From Alistipes montrealensis (lineage in GTDB: Bacteria; Bacteroidota; Bacteroidia; Bacteroidales; Rikenellaceae), in assembly GCF_018362775.1 (NCBI RefSeq), contig NZ_JAGYXY010000002.1, positions 323,021 through 387,020 of the forward strand: a stretch of DNA of 64,000 nt, in the 5' to 3' direction. The notes under the pieces were generated by a model that did not search any database, had not been told where the DNA came from, and saw only the letters and a program-made list of their open reading frames with translations. Of the stretch, positions 44,301 to 52,074 are shown piece after piece. The position numbers were made by a program, and so were the translations under genes. Each line of letters starts with the position of its first letter. Within the stretch, counting starts at the first letter, position 1.

Positions 44301-44509
44301 CGGTGATGAACGGCTACGAGGCCGCGGCGGAAATACGCAAATTCGCCCCCGGAACCCCGATCGTCGCCGTAACGGCCTACGCCTACGCTTCCGACGAACA
44401 GAAGATCATGCAGAACGGCTTTACGGGCTACATGCCCAAGCCGATCAGCGCTCCGCAGCTTAAAAAACAGGTTCTCGACATCCTGCGAAAACACATTACG
44501 CTGATATAG
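41354..44509 (+). CDS. Hybrid sensor histidine kinase with periplasmic binding-protein-like sensor
   Basis: A 1051-residue one-component-like two-component hybrid. After a signal-anchor (about 10-27) comes a periplasmic domain of about 330 residues that resembles ABC substrate-binding folds (MLVLNTYTESSPWSRNII; MLVLLGAPIAVLRD). A membrane span lies at about 380-400. Two PAS-like modules follow (about 415-540 and 545-680), then the HisKA domain with phospho-acceptor H702 in SHEIRTPLN, the ATPase domain (NRLSQLLINLLTNASKF; GTGLGLPICKSIV), and a receiver domain with D979 in LILMDINMP. No DNA-binding domain is fused, so another protein must give the output. It is a single-gene unit between terminators. 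Confidence 0.94.
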   Translation: MNLLKKASGIPLRVLAGIMLFSCLLAHPFSEATSSPPGDKRDYMLVLNTYTESSPWSRNIINNIVTHIDHVDNFEVYTENMNSLLMRIKNNEMGEIEAFKNNLLREYGKNPPRMLVLLGAPIAVLRDFVKQTWPGVPLIFCSEFDYIAPESAYIQRRAIQPEERKPLLDKAEADNITLIRTPFYLRENVELMRRMIPGMDSLIFIGDSRYINQQADNDLRDLLHREFPHIDYRFYSADSMSTEALLDSLNRIDNRRTGVLFSSWHFTKKIGTNVVPVTDSYRVIASVQAPMFALMPADIRDGGLVGGYVYDDTEVNTQIISAIDAVLAGHQPRDIPFYTPKDPRPVFDYTTLERKNLSPHTCPANTLFYNKPVSALEQYKWAIGGIVLLLLAFSIIQQWRIRMLHNVDTARRRESDSQARYSNLFNNMPIVYIQAKVVFDKDHTPADVIYCDVNTHFERLFTAREKVIGKPGSELFPYPMTEFLRLINIALTENRTITYPVYFKPRDAFYEVVINRSYVADHIDIFCLDGTALHQTQKKLDSINHKLSMALDVANIVPWKWDLQNGTILCDVNKSVRNQQLLANPDADIQLSVPEGSYFAKIHKEDRERVRRAYDDLIAGRKEKVREEYRVASDAGGHWHLDWVEAQAVVDQRDEEGRPLNLVGSSLIITSRKQMEEELLSARDRAEESNRLKSAFLANMSHEIRTPLNAIVGFSGILAETEEEQEKREYISIIENNNTLLLQLIGDILDLSKIEAGTLEFNFSDFDLNDLMHEKESIFLMKVPEGVDLVFEPGLDECQFHSDRNRLSQLLINLLTNASKFTRQGSIRFGYKVRGSQLYFYVTDTGCGISAEGQKLVFERFVKLNSFKQGTGLGLPICKSIVEHLGGEIGVESEEGKGTTFWFTLPYTVGKPSEVPREEAPACSVEKDKLTVLVAEDNESNYRLFETILRHDYRLRHAWNGQEAVELCRTEHPHLILMDINMPVMNGYEAAAEIRKFAPGTPIVAVTAYAYASDEQKIMQNGFTGYMPKPISAPQLKKQVLDILRKHITLI

Positions 44510-44537
44510 AAAAGGACGCCTTGCAGGCGTCCTTTTT
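44510..44537. terminator. Terminator between the hybrid kinase and nitroreductase genes
   Basis: AAAAGGACGCC-TTGCA-GGCGTCCTTTTT is a perfect 11-base stem with A and T flanks. It directly follows the kinase stop and precedes the end of the convergent gene. Confidence 0.85.
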
Positions 44538-44541
44538 CAGT

Positions 44542-45072
44542 TTATCCGAGCCGTATGATCCGCTCTTTGTCGTCCGCGGGCGGAAGCGGGGCAGGGGTGA
44601 AATCGGAATAGCCCAGGGCGATGGCGCAGAGAGGTTCGCAACCGTCGGGAACAGGCAGGAACGTGCGCAGGTAATCGGCGGCCTTCTCGCCGTCGGGAGC
44701 GTCCTTGCGGCGGGGCCGTCCGTTGACATGGACCCAGCACGAGGCGAGTCCTTCGTCGACACAGGCCAGTTGCAGCACCGTCGCCGAAATCGCGGCATTT
44801 TCGCGCCACAGGTCGCTTGCCGAGGTTTCACCCAGCACGAGGACCGCCAGTGGCGCATCCTTCATAAATGCCGAGCCGTAATCGCGCATGTCGGCCATGC
44901 GGGCCACCAGCGCAGGATCATCGACCACCATGAGGCGCGTCGAACGCGTATTGCGCGCCGAAGGAGCCGAGAGAGTCTCGTGAAGGATGCGGTCCACGAC
45001 TTCGCGGGGAACCGTGCGGTTCGAGAATTTGCGGACCGAGCGGCGTTTTGCAATTAATTCCTTGAATTCCAT
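44542..45072 (-). CDS. Nitroreductase-family FMN oxidoreductase
   Basis: A 176-residue flavoprotein of the nitroreductase superfamily, which uses NAD(P)H to reduce nitro compounds, quinones or enoates. It shows the N-terminal FMN motif KRRSVRKFSNRTVP (residues 9-22) followed by APSARNTRSTRLMVVDD, the central helix AAISATVLQLACVDEGLASCW, and the C-terminal CAIALGYSD. Length fits the short subgroup. The substrate is unknown. It is divergent from the HAD gene. Confidence 0.92.
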   Translation of the reverse strand: MEFKELIAKRRSVRKFSNRTVPREVVDRILHETLSAPSARNTRSTRLMVVDDPALVARMADMRDYGSAFMKDAPLAVLVLGETSASDLWRENAAISATVLQLACVDEGLASCWVHVNGRPRRKDAPDGEKAADYLRTFLPVPDGCEPLCAIALGYSDFTPAPLPPADDKERIIRLG

Positions 45073-45206
45073 AATCGATTGTATTTTCTTACGTTATTTC
45101 GGAAAAAGGGGCTCCGGTTCAACAAGGCCGCACCCCGGCAGAACACACGCACCGCCCGACCTTGCAACCGGGGTGCGCCGTTTTTGCAAAAGTAGCGAAA
45201 AAAAGT

Positions 45207-45214
45207 TATCTTTG
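45207..45214 (+). promoter_or_regulatory. -7 promoter element of the HAD hydrolase gene
   Basis: TATCTTTG matches the consensus; predicted leader about 18 bases before the ATG at 45237. Confidence 0.55.
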
Positions 45215-45236
45215 AGAATCAAAAACTTTGAAAACA

Positions 45237-46076
45237 ATGGAATTCAGATTCACCATAGCGCTCATCTACGACTTCGACGGAACGCTTGCCCCGGGCAACA
45301 TGCAGGAGTACGACTTCATTCCGGCGGTCGGCAAAAGCAACAAGGACTTCTGGGCCGAAGCCAACTCGCTCGCCGAAGAACAGGACGCCGACATGGTCCT
45401 CACCTACATGGCCCGGATGATTCAGGAGGCCAAATCCAAAGGCCTGTCGCTCCGCCGCGAAGCGTTCCAGGATTCGGGACGCCGCGTGACACTGTTCAAC
45501 GGCGTGAAGGAGTGGTTTTCGCGGATCAACGCCTACGGCGAACAGCGGGGAATCCGGATTCTGCACTACATCAACTCCTCGGGCCTGAAAGAGATTATCG
45601 AAGGGACGGAGATCGCCCACGAATTCCGCAAAATCTACGCCTGCTCGTTCCTCTACGACGTGGACGGCATTGCCTACTGGCCTGCCGTGGCGGTCAACTA
45701 CACCAACAAGACGCAGTTCATGTTCAAGATCAACAAGGGCGTGGAATCGGTTTTCGACAGCAAGATGGTCAACCGCTATATTCCCGAAAACGAGCGTCCC
45801 GTGCCGTTCAAGCACATGATCTACGTCGGCGACGGAACCACGGACATCCCCTGCATGCGGCTGGTAAAGAACTTCGGCGGACACTCGATCGCCGTTTACA
45901 ACCCCGACCAGAAGGGAGCGCGCAAGGAGATGACCTCGCTGATCCACGACAACCGCGTGAGCCACGTCTGCCCGGCGGACTACTCCCCGGGGTCGGAGAT
46001 GGACGTACTCGTAAAGACGATCATCGACAAGATCGACCTCGACGACAAACTCGAAAAACTGGAGGCCGTCAGATAA
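45237..46076 (+). CDS. HAD-superfamily hydrolase
   Basis: A 279-residue phosphatase-type protein. Motif I is YDFDGTLAP with D12 and D14; motif II is the serine in HYINSSGLKE; a conserved lysine follows; motif III/IV is YVGDGTTDIPCM. A helical cap sits between motifs I and II (about 25-95). The start at the ATG after a TTG-Lys-Thr stretch is preferred because the promoter lies just upstream. The substrate cannot be told. It heads a unit with a membrane protein (2-base gap) and a degenerate ABC ATPase. Confidence 0.9.
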   Translation: MEFRFTIALIYDFDGTLAPGNMQEYDFIPAVGKSNKDFWAEANSLAEEQDADMVLTYMARMIQEAKSKGLSLRREAFQDSGRRVTLFNGVKEWFSRINAYGEQRGIRILHYINSSGLKEIIEGTEIAHEFRKIYACSFLYDVDGIAYWPAVAVNYTNKTQFMFKINKGVESVFDSKMVNRYIPENERPVPFKHMIYVGDGTTDIPCMRLVKNFGGHSIAVYNPDQKGARKEMTSLIHDNRVSHVCPADYSPGSEMDVLVKTIIDKIDLDDKLEKLEAVR

Positions 46077-46078
46077 CC

Positions 46079-46666
46079 ATGCCAACCCGAAAACAGCGGC
46101 ACATCTACTCCGGGCGGCTGTTGCGCATCAGCCTGCTGGGCGGATCGCCCGAGTGGACGGCAACCCTGCGGCGTCATCCGGCCGCTGCCGGGACAGTCGC
46201 CGCCGCACTGGCCGTTTGCGCCTGTGTGCCCTATGCCGGATTCCCGGCGCTTTTCCTGGCGGCCCTGCTGTGCGGAACGTTTTACGCCGGCAACGAGCCG
46301 CTGCAACTCGTGCTGCTGCCCGAAACGGGGGCGGCGCGGTTTCTCGCCCAAAAGACATTAACGGCCTGGCGCAACTATTTCCTGCTGTCGCTGCCTTTCG
46401 CCGTCCTAAACCTCATTCTATGGCCCGGAACAGCGTGGATGGCCGCAGCATGGGTCCCGTCGGCGGCATTGGCTTTGTTCTACTTCGTCACGGCCAAATA
46501 CGCCTGCTACGAGCCCCGCAGGGCCGCTCGCCGGCCGCTCGCCGCCAAACTCGGCGTCGCAGGATTCCTGGTTCCCCTGCTGCTGCCGCTGAGCCTTTGC
46601 CTCCTGGTAAGCTACACCCTCAGGGCCGAACGCAACCTCAACCGTTACCTCCATGATTACGATTGA
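46079..46666 (+). CDS. Hypothetical membrane protein upstream of an ABC ATPase
   Basis: A 195-residue protein with about five hydrophobic segments (roughly 35-52, 55-72, 100-118, 122-142 and 158-180) and a basic start (MPTRKQRHIYSGRLLR). No family is recognised. Its end overlaps the start of the ABC ATPase gene by 14 bases, strong evidence that the two are translated together. It may be the membrane part of a small ABC-type unit, although it is shorter than usual permease subunits. Confidence 0.8.
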   Translation: MPTRKQRHIYSGRLLRISLLGGSPEWTATLRRHPAAAGTVAAALAVCACVPYAGFPALFLAALLCGTFYAGNEPLQLVLLPETGAARFLAQKTLTAWRNYFLLSLPFAVLNLILWPGTAWMAAAWVPSAALALFYFVTAKYACYEPRRAARRPLAAKLGVAGFLVPLLLPLSLCLLVSYTLRAERNLNRYLHDYD

Positions 46667-47309
46667 CGCAATCCGGGTCCGCGACGGGGAGCGGACGCCG
46701 CTCGACGGCGTGACGATGCTCCTCACCGCAAACGCCGTCCACGGTATCGCGGGCGAGGGACGCAGCACGCTGCTTCGGACCGTATACGGGCTCCTGAAGC
46801 CCGAATCGGGACATATATCCGCCCACGGACATCCCCTGCGACAGCGCGATATGGCTTATCTGGAGGCAGAACCGCATTTCTGGCCGGGACTGACAGCGGG
46901 GGATTACCTCGACCTCGTGCGCCGCTACACACCCGGGGCCGATCCTGCGCCGTTTCTACGGCGGCTGCCCGTAACGCCGGACGCCGAAGCCGCGGCGATG
47001 TCCCCGGCAGAACAAAAACGGCTGGCGCTGGTCCTGGCGCTAATGCGGCGCAAACAGGTTCTGCTGCTCGACGAGCCTTTCCGGGGACTCGACATCGAGA
47101 GCGTTTTCGTCTTGCAGCAGTTGATCCTGCAACTCGGCTCCGAAGGACGGACGCTGCTCGTCGCGGCGGATTCGCTCACGCCGCTCGACGGCATCTGCGA
47201 CGATCTCTATGTGCTCGGCGACGGCGGCGTCCGCAGCCGCTACGAACACTACGAATTTGCACGTGCGGCCCGGGAAGCGGGCCTTGCGCCCGGTTTCCCA
47301 GAAAAATAG
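46653..47309 (+). CDS. ABC-type ATPase homologue with degenerate catalytic motifs
   Basis: A 218-residue protein with the fold of ABC ATP-binding subunits. Walker A reads GIAGEGRST (31-39), with R37 in place of the invariant lysine. The Q-loop position reads LEAEP without glutamine. The signature is MSPAEQ (116-121) instead of LSGGQ. Walker B is normal (VLLLDE, 136-141, with catalytic E141), and so is the D-loop GLD. The switch histidine is missing (VAADSL, about 170-175). It overlaps the membrane-protein gene by 14 bases. It may bind ATP weakly or act without hydrolysis; the sequence around each motif was checked at the DNA level. Confidence 0.85.
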   Translation: MITIDAIRVRDGERTPLDGVTMLLTANAVHGIAGEGRSTLLRTVYGLLKPESGHISAHGHPLRQRDMAYLEAEPHFWPGLTAGDYLDLVRRYTPGADPAPFLRRLPVTPDAEAAAMSPAEQKRLALVLALMRRKQVLLLDEPFRGLDIESVFVLQQLILQLGSEGRTLLVAADSLTPLDGICDDLYVLGDGGVRSRYEHYEFARAAREAGLAPGFPEK

Positions 47310-47317
47310 TACCTTTG
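47310..47317 (+). promoter_or_regulatory. -7 promoter element of the ITPase gene
   Basis: TACCTTTG matches TAnnTTTG and ends 16 bases before the ATG. It begins directly after the ABC ATPase stop. Confidence 0.55.
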
Positions 47318-47333
47318 TCCAAAACAGCAACCG

Positions 47334-47915
47334 ATGAAAATACTTTTCGCCACCAACAACGCCCACAAGCTCACGGAAGTACAGGCCGTGCTGGGCGACG
47401 CCTATACGCTCGTGACACCCCGCGACTGCGGCGTTACGGAGGAGATTCCCGAAGAACAGGAGACCCTCGAAGGCAACGCCTCGCAGAAGGCGCACTACCT
47501 GCGCGGCCGCACGGGGCTGGACTGTTTCGCCGACGACACGGGCCTCGAGGTCGAAGCGCTGGGCGGAGCTCCGGGCGTCCATTCGGCGCGCTACGCCACC
47601 GACGGGCACGACTTTGCGGCCAACAACCGCCTGCTGCTGAGAAATCTCGAAGGCGAACAGAACCGCCGGGCGCGTTTCCGTACGGTCATTTCGCTGCTCC
47701 TGGGCGACGAAGAACACCTTTTCGAAGGGATTGTCGAAGGGCGGATCATCGACCATGAGGCCGGGCACGAGGGATTCGGTTACGACCCGCTGTTCGTTCC
47801 CGACGGCTACACGAAGACCTTCGCCGAAATGACCACCGAGGAGAAAAACACCGTTTCGCACCGCGCCCGCGCCGTGCGCAAACTGGCGGCATATCTCCAT
47901 TCGATTGAAAAATAA
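47334..47915 (+). CDS. rdgB: Non-canonical purine NTP pyrophosphatase (ITPase, RdgB/HAM1)
   Basis: Cleaves dITP, ITP and XTP to monophosphates to keep them out of nucleic acids. The 193-residue protein has the family motifs FATNNAHKLTEVQAVLG at the start, LEGNASQKA, CFADDTGLEVEALGGAPGVHSARYA, and GHEGFGYDPLFVPDGYTKTFAEM. Length is normal. The oxidoreductase gene starts 4 bases after its stop. Confidence 0.96.
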   Translation: MKILFATNNAHKLTEVQAVLGDAYTLVTPRDCGVTEEIPEEQETLEGNASQKAHYLRGRTGLDCFADDTGLEVEALGGAPGVHSARYATDGHDFAANNRLLLRNLEGEQNRRARFRTVISLLLGDEEHLFEGIVEGRIIDHEAGHEGFGYDPLFVPDGYTKTFAEMTTEEKNTVSHRARAVRKLAAYLHSIEK

Positions 47916-47919
47916 CCTT

Positions 47920-48897
47920 ATGGAAAACGTCAACTGGGGAATCGTGGGCTGCGGCAATGTCTGCGAACGCAAGAGCGGCCCGCCGATGTACAAAACGAAG
48001 CACTCCGCACTGGTGGCCGTCATGCGCCGCGATGCGGAAAAAGCCGCCGATTTCGCGCAACGTCACGGCGTACGGAAAAGCTACACCGACGCAGCGGCAC
48101 TGATCGCCGATCCGGAGGTGGACATCGTCTACATAGCGACTCCGCCCGACACGCACTGCCGGCTGGCCCGGCAGGTGCTCGAAGCCGGCAAACCCGCCTA
48201 CGTCGAGAAACCGATGGCGATGACCCATGCCGAGTGCACAGCGATGAACGACGCGGCGGCAAAGGCGGGGCAGAAGCTTTTCGTAGCCTATTACCGCCGG
48301 GCGCTGCCTTATTTCCTGAAGGTAAAAGAGCTGCTCGACGGGGGCGCCGTCGGCAAACCGCTGACGGTCGGCATCCGCCACTTCCGCCCGGAAAGAGCAG
48401 AGGACCGCGATGCGGTAAATCGTCCGTGGCGGCTGTGCCGGGAGGTCGGCGGGGAGGGTTATTTCTACGACCTCGCCCCGCATACGCTTGACATCCTCGA
48501 TTTCCTGCTCGGGGAGATCGCCGACGCCAAAGGATACAAAACGAACCGCGGCGGATTTTACGACGTGGCCGACACCGTCACGGCAACCCTGCGCTTCGAA
48601 TCGGGCGTCACGGGGACCGGGACCTGGTGTTTCGCGGCCCCGCCCCAAGCCGCCGAAGACACGGTCACCATCACGGGACGCAACGGCATCATCCGGTTCA
48701 GCACCTTTGAGTTCAGCCCCATCGAACTGACGACGGCGCAAGGCACGGAGTTTTTCCGGATCGAACAGCCCGAACACATCCAGGGTCCGCTGATCGAAAC
48801 GATCGTGGCCGAACTGCGCGGCGAAGGGCATTGTCCCTCAACCGGAATTTCAGCCGCACGGACATCGCAGGTCATGGACTGGATTATGAACCGATAA
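47920..48897 (+). CDS. Gfo/Idh/MocA-family NAD(P)-dependent oxidoreductase
   Basis: A 325-residue dehydrogenase. The Rossmann fold has GIVGCGNV at residues 7-14 and the family's catalytic EKP motif (VEKPMAM, about 94). The C-terminal alpha/beta domain includes [22 protein letters not shown] with the conserved D and H. The ATG is chosen over an earlier TTG that overlaps the ITPase stop. Members act on sugars, inositols or related compounds; the substrate is unknown. It is probably co-transcribed with the ITPase gene. Confidence 0.92.
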   Translation: MENVNWGIVGCGNVCERKSGPPMYKTKHSALVAVMRRDAEKAADFAQRHGVRKSYTDAAALIADPEVDIVYIATPPDTHCRLARQVLEAGKPAYVEKPMAMTHAECTAMNDAAAKAGQKLFVAYYRRALPYFLKVKELLDGGAVGKPLTVGIRHFRPERAEDRDAVNRPWRLCREVGGEGYFYDLAPHTLDILDFLLGEIADAKGYKTNRGGFYDVADTVTATLRFESGVTGTGTWCFAAPPQAAEDTVTITGRNGIIRFSTFEFSPIELTTAQGTEFFRIEQPEHIQGPLIETIVAELRGEGHCPSTGISAARTSQVMDWIMNR

Positions 48898-48904
48898 AAA
48901 TCGT

Positions 48905-48912
48905 TATCTTTG
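48905..48912 (+). promoter_or_regulatory. -7 promoter element of folE (leaderless configuration)
   Basis: TATCTTTG matches the consensus and is only five bases from the folE ATG. With usual spacing transcription would begin at or next to the start codon. Confidence 0.55.
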
Positions 48913-48917
48913 CACCC

Positions 48918-49526
48918 ATGGAACTGAAAAATTACGATAAGGAGGAACGGTTCGACCCGGCGACCGTCGAAGCGCTGAAGCTCCACTACACCGAAATACT
49001 GCGCCTGCTGGGCGAAGACCCCGCACGCGAGGGATTGCAGAAAACCCCCGAGCGCGTGGCCAAAGCCATGTCGTTCCTGACGAAGGGGTACGACGAAAAT
49101 CCGCTGGAAATCATCCGCTCGGCGACTTTCCGCGAAGAATACAAACAGATGGTGCTCGTGAAGGACATCGAACTCTATTCGATGTGCGAACACCACATGC
49201 TGCCTTTCTACGGCAAGGCCCACGTAGCCTATATCCCCAACGGCCATATTACGGGACTTTCGAAGATCGCGCGCGTAGTGGAGTGCTTCGCCCGCCGCCT
49301 GCAGGTGCAGGAACGGCTGACGGTGCAGATCCGCGACTGTATCCAGGAGGCGCTGAACCCGATGGGAGTAGCCGTGGTGATCGAAGCCAGCCACATGTGC
49401 ATGCAGATGCGCGGCATCGAAAAACAGCAGTCGGCCACCACGACATCGGCGTTCACGGGTATTTTCCTCTCCGACCACCGCACGCGCGAAGAGTTCATGA
49501 CCCTAATTTCACACCACTACCGGTAG
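48918..49526 (+). CDS. folE: GTP cyclohydrolase I
   Basis: Converts GTP to dihydroneopterin triphosphate, first step of folate and, through QueD, queuosine synthesis. The 202-residue protein keeps the zinc ligands C90, H93 and C161, with the same spacing as in the E. coli enzyme, in [10 protein letters not shown] and [10 protein letters not shown]. Other family segments are [10 protein letters not shown] near the N-terminus and [17 protein letters not shown]. The start [10 protein letters not shown] is the only suitable ATG. It is convergent with a sensor kinase gene. Confidence 0.97.
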   Translation: MELKNYDKEERFDPATVEALKLHYTEILRLLGEDPAREGLQKTPERVAKAMSFLTKGYDENPLEIIRSATFREEYKQMVLVKDIELYSMCEHHMLPFYGKAHVAYIPNGHITGLSKIARVVECFARRLQVQERLTVQIRDCIQEALNPMGVAVVIEASHMCMQMRGIEKQQSATTTSAFTGIFLSDHRTREEFMTLISHHYR

Positions 49527-49550
49527 ACCGGAGGGAGGCAAAGGACACGA

Positions 49551-49586
49551 AAAATCCGCACACTTCAACGGTGTGCGGATTTTTTT
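49551..49586. terminator. Bidirectional terminator between folE and hybrid kinase 2
   Basis: AAAATCCGCACAC-TTCAACG-GTGTGCGGATTTT is a perfect 13-base stem flanked by A and T runs. Confidence 0.87.
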
Positions 49587-49597
49587 ATCCGGAACGG

Positions 49598-51919
49598 TCA
49601 TGCTTTTTTCAAGTCGACCAACACGCTGTTCAGCGCCTTGTTGAGCGAGTACTGCGACAAGGGTTTGATCAGGAAGTCGTTACAGCCGGCCTCCTTCGCC
49701 AGGCCGGCGTCGTTGGCATAGGAATAGGCCGACATGGCCACGATCGGAACATCCGGCGACACAGCCCGGATACGGCGCGTAGCTTCGAGCCCGTCCATCA
49801 CCGGAAGACGCACGTCGATCAGTACGGCATCGGGCCGCACGCGTTCGAACTGCTCCACGACCTCAGCCCCCGTAACGGCGCGCACAAGCCGGAAACTCCG
49901 GCTCAAAACAGCTTCGATCAGCCGGAAACTCGGGTCGGAATCCTCGCCGACAAGCAGCGTCCAGCGGCCCGAAGCCCCCTTCTCTCCCGGAGCAGCACCG
50001 GCATCCTCCGCCGGAAGGTCCCGGTGCTCCATCGGAATCGAAAAGCAGAACCGCGTTCCCTTGCCGACCTCCGATTCGACGCCGATCGTTCCGCCGATCC
50101 GCTCGACGATCATTTTCGAAATAGCCAGCCCGAGTCCGGTTCCCGAGGCAAAATCGTTCAGTTTGACGAAACGGTCGAAAATGGTCCGCACCTTCTCCGG
50201 CGGAATACCCACGCCCGAGTCCTGAACGTAGAACTCGATATGGTCGCCGCAGATATCGAACCCGAAACGGATCGAACCGCTCTCAGTGAACTTCGCGGCA
50301 TTGTTCACCAGGTTGGTGATAACCTGCGCCAGCCGGTTCTGGTCGCAGACGATCTGCACATTCTCGTATTTCTCCTCGAAAACAAGCTCCACGCCCGGTT
50401 TCAAACGCGTTTTGTGGACCTCGTATTCCGAACGGCACAGTTCGTTGAGGTTCATCGGTTTGAACTTGAATTCGAGCGTCCCGGCCTCGATCTTCGAGAT
50501 GTCGAGAATGTCGTTGATCAGTTGCAGCAGCAAATCGGAGTTGGTGTCGATGATCTCGGCATACTGCTCTTTCTCCTCCTCGGTCTCGGCCGATCCGATC
50601 AGTTTGGCGAAGCCTACGATGGCATTGAGCGGCGTACGGATTTCGTGGCTCATGTTGGCCAGGAACGCCGACTTGAGTTTATCGGACTCCTCGGCGCGGA
50701 TACGCGCCTCGACGATCTCCAGTTCGGCATTTTTCAGGTCCGTGATGTCCCACGACACGCCGATGATGAGCGGCAGGCGGTTTTCGACCGGAACCAGCGA
50801 TTTCGAGGTGTTGACGATGCGCGTTTCGCCCGCCGTGTTGACGTATTCCTCCACAAAGGTCACCCGTTCGCCCGTTCGCAGCAACTCCAGGTCGTCGCGG
50901 CGGAAATGCTCGGCATCCTTCGGATTGGGGAAAATCTCCGAATCGGTATGCCCGATCGCCTTCTCGACCGGAATGCCCGAATATTCGGCGAAAGCCCGGT
51001 TCCAGTAGAGATAGCGGAAATCGTTGCCGGGATCCTTCACGAAAAGATAAACCGGAATGTTGTTGAGGATGCTGTCGAGGATCGAATTCATCTCCTTGAC
51101 CTTGTTCTCGTGTTCGATGCGCAGCGTCACGTCGCGGCCGAAGAACCAGACGATCTCGCGCTCCTTGAAATGGTCGTAGATGATATAAGCCACAACGTCC
51201 CAGGCCATGATGCGGCCCTGGCCGTCCTTAAAACGCACGGTATACTTGTGCGATCCCCCGTCACGGCGGATTTTCCGCAGGCGGTCCTCCCACTGCTGCT
51301 TCGTACCCTTGAACGACCAAAACTCGTAGACCTTGTGGCCGGAGAGTTCGTCCGTAATATTGTGGCGCAGGCGGTACTGCTCGTTGGCGTACTCCATCGT
51401 GCCGTCGAGGTCGCAGGCGTAAATCTCCTCGTCGACATTGTTCAGCGCGTATTTGACCATCTCCAACTCGTGCTTGGCCACCTCGGCATCGGTAATGTCG
51501 CGGCAAATACAGAGCGCATGCTCGCCGTCGAGCGGAAAGATGCGGTTTTCGTAGTTATGGGTTATGCCTTCGAGTGTGATGTCATGGTGCGACGAAGAGC
51601 CGTAACCCGTGGCAAAGACGTTTTCAAGGTTGTTGCGCACATTATGGTACGCCTCGGGAGAGAGCATCTCCCGGATATTCTGGCCGACGATCTCACTGCT
51701 CGGAGCGCCGACATGGTTGGTTTCGTCTGAAGACACCAACTCGACGAGTTGTCCCCGCCGGTCGAGCACGGTCAGCATATCGGGAATGGAATCGAGAATC
51801 TTGCAGGCATAACGCTCCCGGAAGCGTTCTGCCGACCTGTCCTCCGGACCGAGTCGCTGTTCAAGTTCCTCGATCCGGCGGATCAACTCCTCCCGGGAGC
51901 TGTTATCGTATCGGCTCAT
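49598..51919 (-). CDS. Cytosolic PAS hybrid sensor histidine kinase
   Basis: A 773-residue protein without signal peptide or membrane span. It opens with a short coiled coil (REELIRRIEELEQRLG), then three PAS modules: about 30-140 (ILDSIPDMLTVLDRRGQLV), 150-270 (NNVDEEIYACDLDGTMEYAN) and 280-400 (ILNNIPVYLFVKDPGNDFRY). The HisKA domain has phospho-acceptor H425 in SHEIRTPLN; the ATPase domain includes NRLAQVITNLVNNAAKF and GTGLGLAISKMIV; the receiver has D702 in VLIDVRLPVMDG. The catalytic core is closely similar to that of the kinase at 41-44 kb. The response partner is not encoded nearby. Confidence 0.93.
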   Translation of the reverse strand: MSRYDNSSREELIRRIEELEQRLGPEDRSAERFRERYACKILDSIPDMLTVLDRRGQLVELVSSDETNHVGAPSSEIVGQNIREMLSPEAYHNVRNNLENVFATGYGSSSHHDITLEGITHNYENRIFPLDGEHALCICRDITDAEVAKHELEMVKYALNNVDEEIYACDLDGTMEYANEQYRLRHNITDELSGHKVYEFWSFKGTKQQWEDRLRKIRRDGGSHKYTVRFKDGQGRIMAWDVVAYIIYDHFKEREIVWFFGRDVTLRIEHENKVKEMNSILDSILNNIPVYLFVKDPGNDFRYLYWNRAFAEYSGIPVEKAIGHTDSEIFPNPKDAEHFRRDDLELLRTGERVTFVEEYVNTAGETRIVNTSKSLVPVENRLPLIIGVSWDITDLKNAELEIVEARIRAEESDKLKSAFLANMSHEIRTPLNAIVGFAKLIGSAETEEEKEQYAEIIDTNSDLLLQLINDILDISKIEAGTLEFKFKPMNLNELCRSEYEVHKTRLKPGVELVFEEKYENVQIVCDQNRLAQVITNLVNNAAKFTESGSIRFGFDICGDHIEFYVQDSGVGIPPEKVRTIFDRFVKLNDFASGTGLGLAISKMIVERIGGTIGVESEVGKGTRFCFSIPMEHRDLPAEDAGAAPGEKGASGRWTLLVGEDSDPSFRLIEAVLSRSFRLVRAVTGAEVVEQFERVRPDAVLIDVRLPVMDGLEATRRIRAVSPDVPIVAMSAYSYANDAGLAKEAGCNDFLIKPLSQYSLNKALNSVLVDLKKA

Positions 51920-51950
51920 AATAATTCAGTTATTGCAGTAGGACTCAAGA

Positions 51951-51958
51951 CAAAGATA
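51951..51958 (-). promoter_or_regulatory. -7 promoter element of hybrid kinase 2
   Basis: Minus-strand TATCTTTG matches TAnnTTTG; the predicted leader is about 27 bases. Confidence 0.5.
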
Positions 51959-52041
51959 ACATAATTTACAAAAAATGATTCCCGGGGAGACAAAAATAGG
52001 GCCCTTCGAACCCGAAATCGGCGGAAATGCCGGAAAAACAG

Positions 52042-52049
52042 TATCTTTA
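52042..52049 (+). promoter_or_regulatory. -7-like promoter element of the CsgG-like gene
   Basis: TATCTTTA differs from the consensus at the last position and lies 25 bases before the chosen ATG. It lies inside the longer possible reading frame, which argues for the later start. Confidence 0.4.
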
Positions 52050-52074
52050 CCCCGCAAACGAAACTCTTCATTCC

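Noticed and set aside
49184..51730. Plus-strand open frame of 848 codons across the end of folE and the hybrid kinase
   Set aside because: Overlaps folE out of frame and is antisense to kinase domains whose motifs are unambiguous; it also crosses a strong bidirectional terminator.
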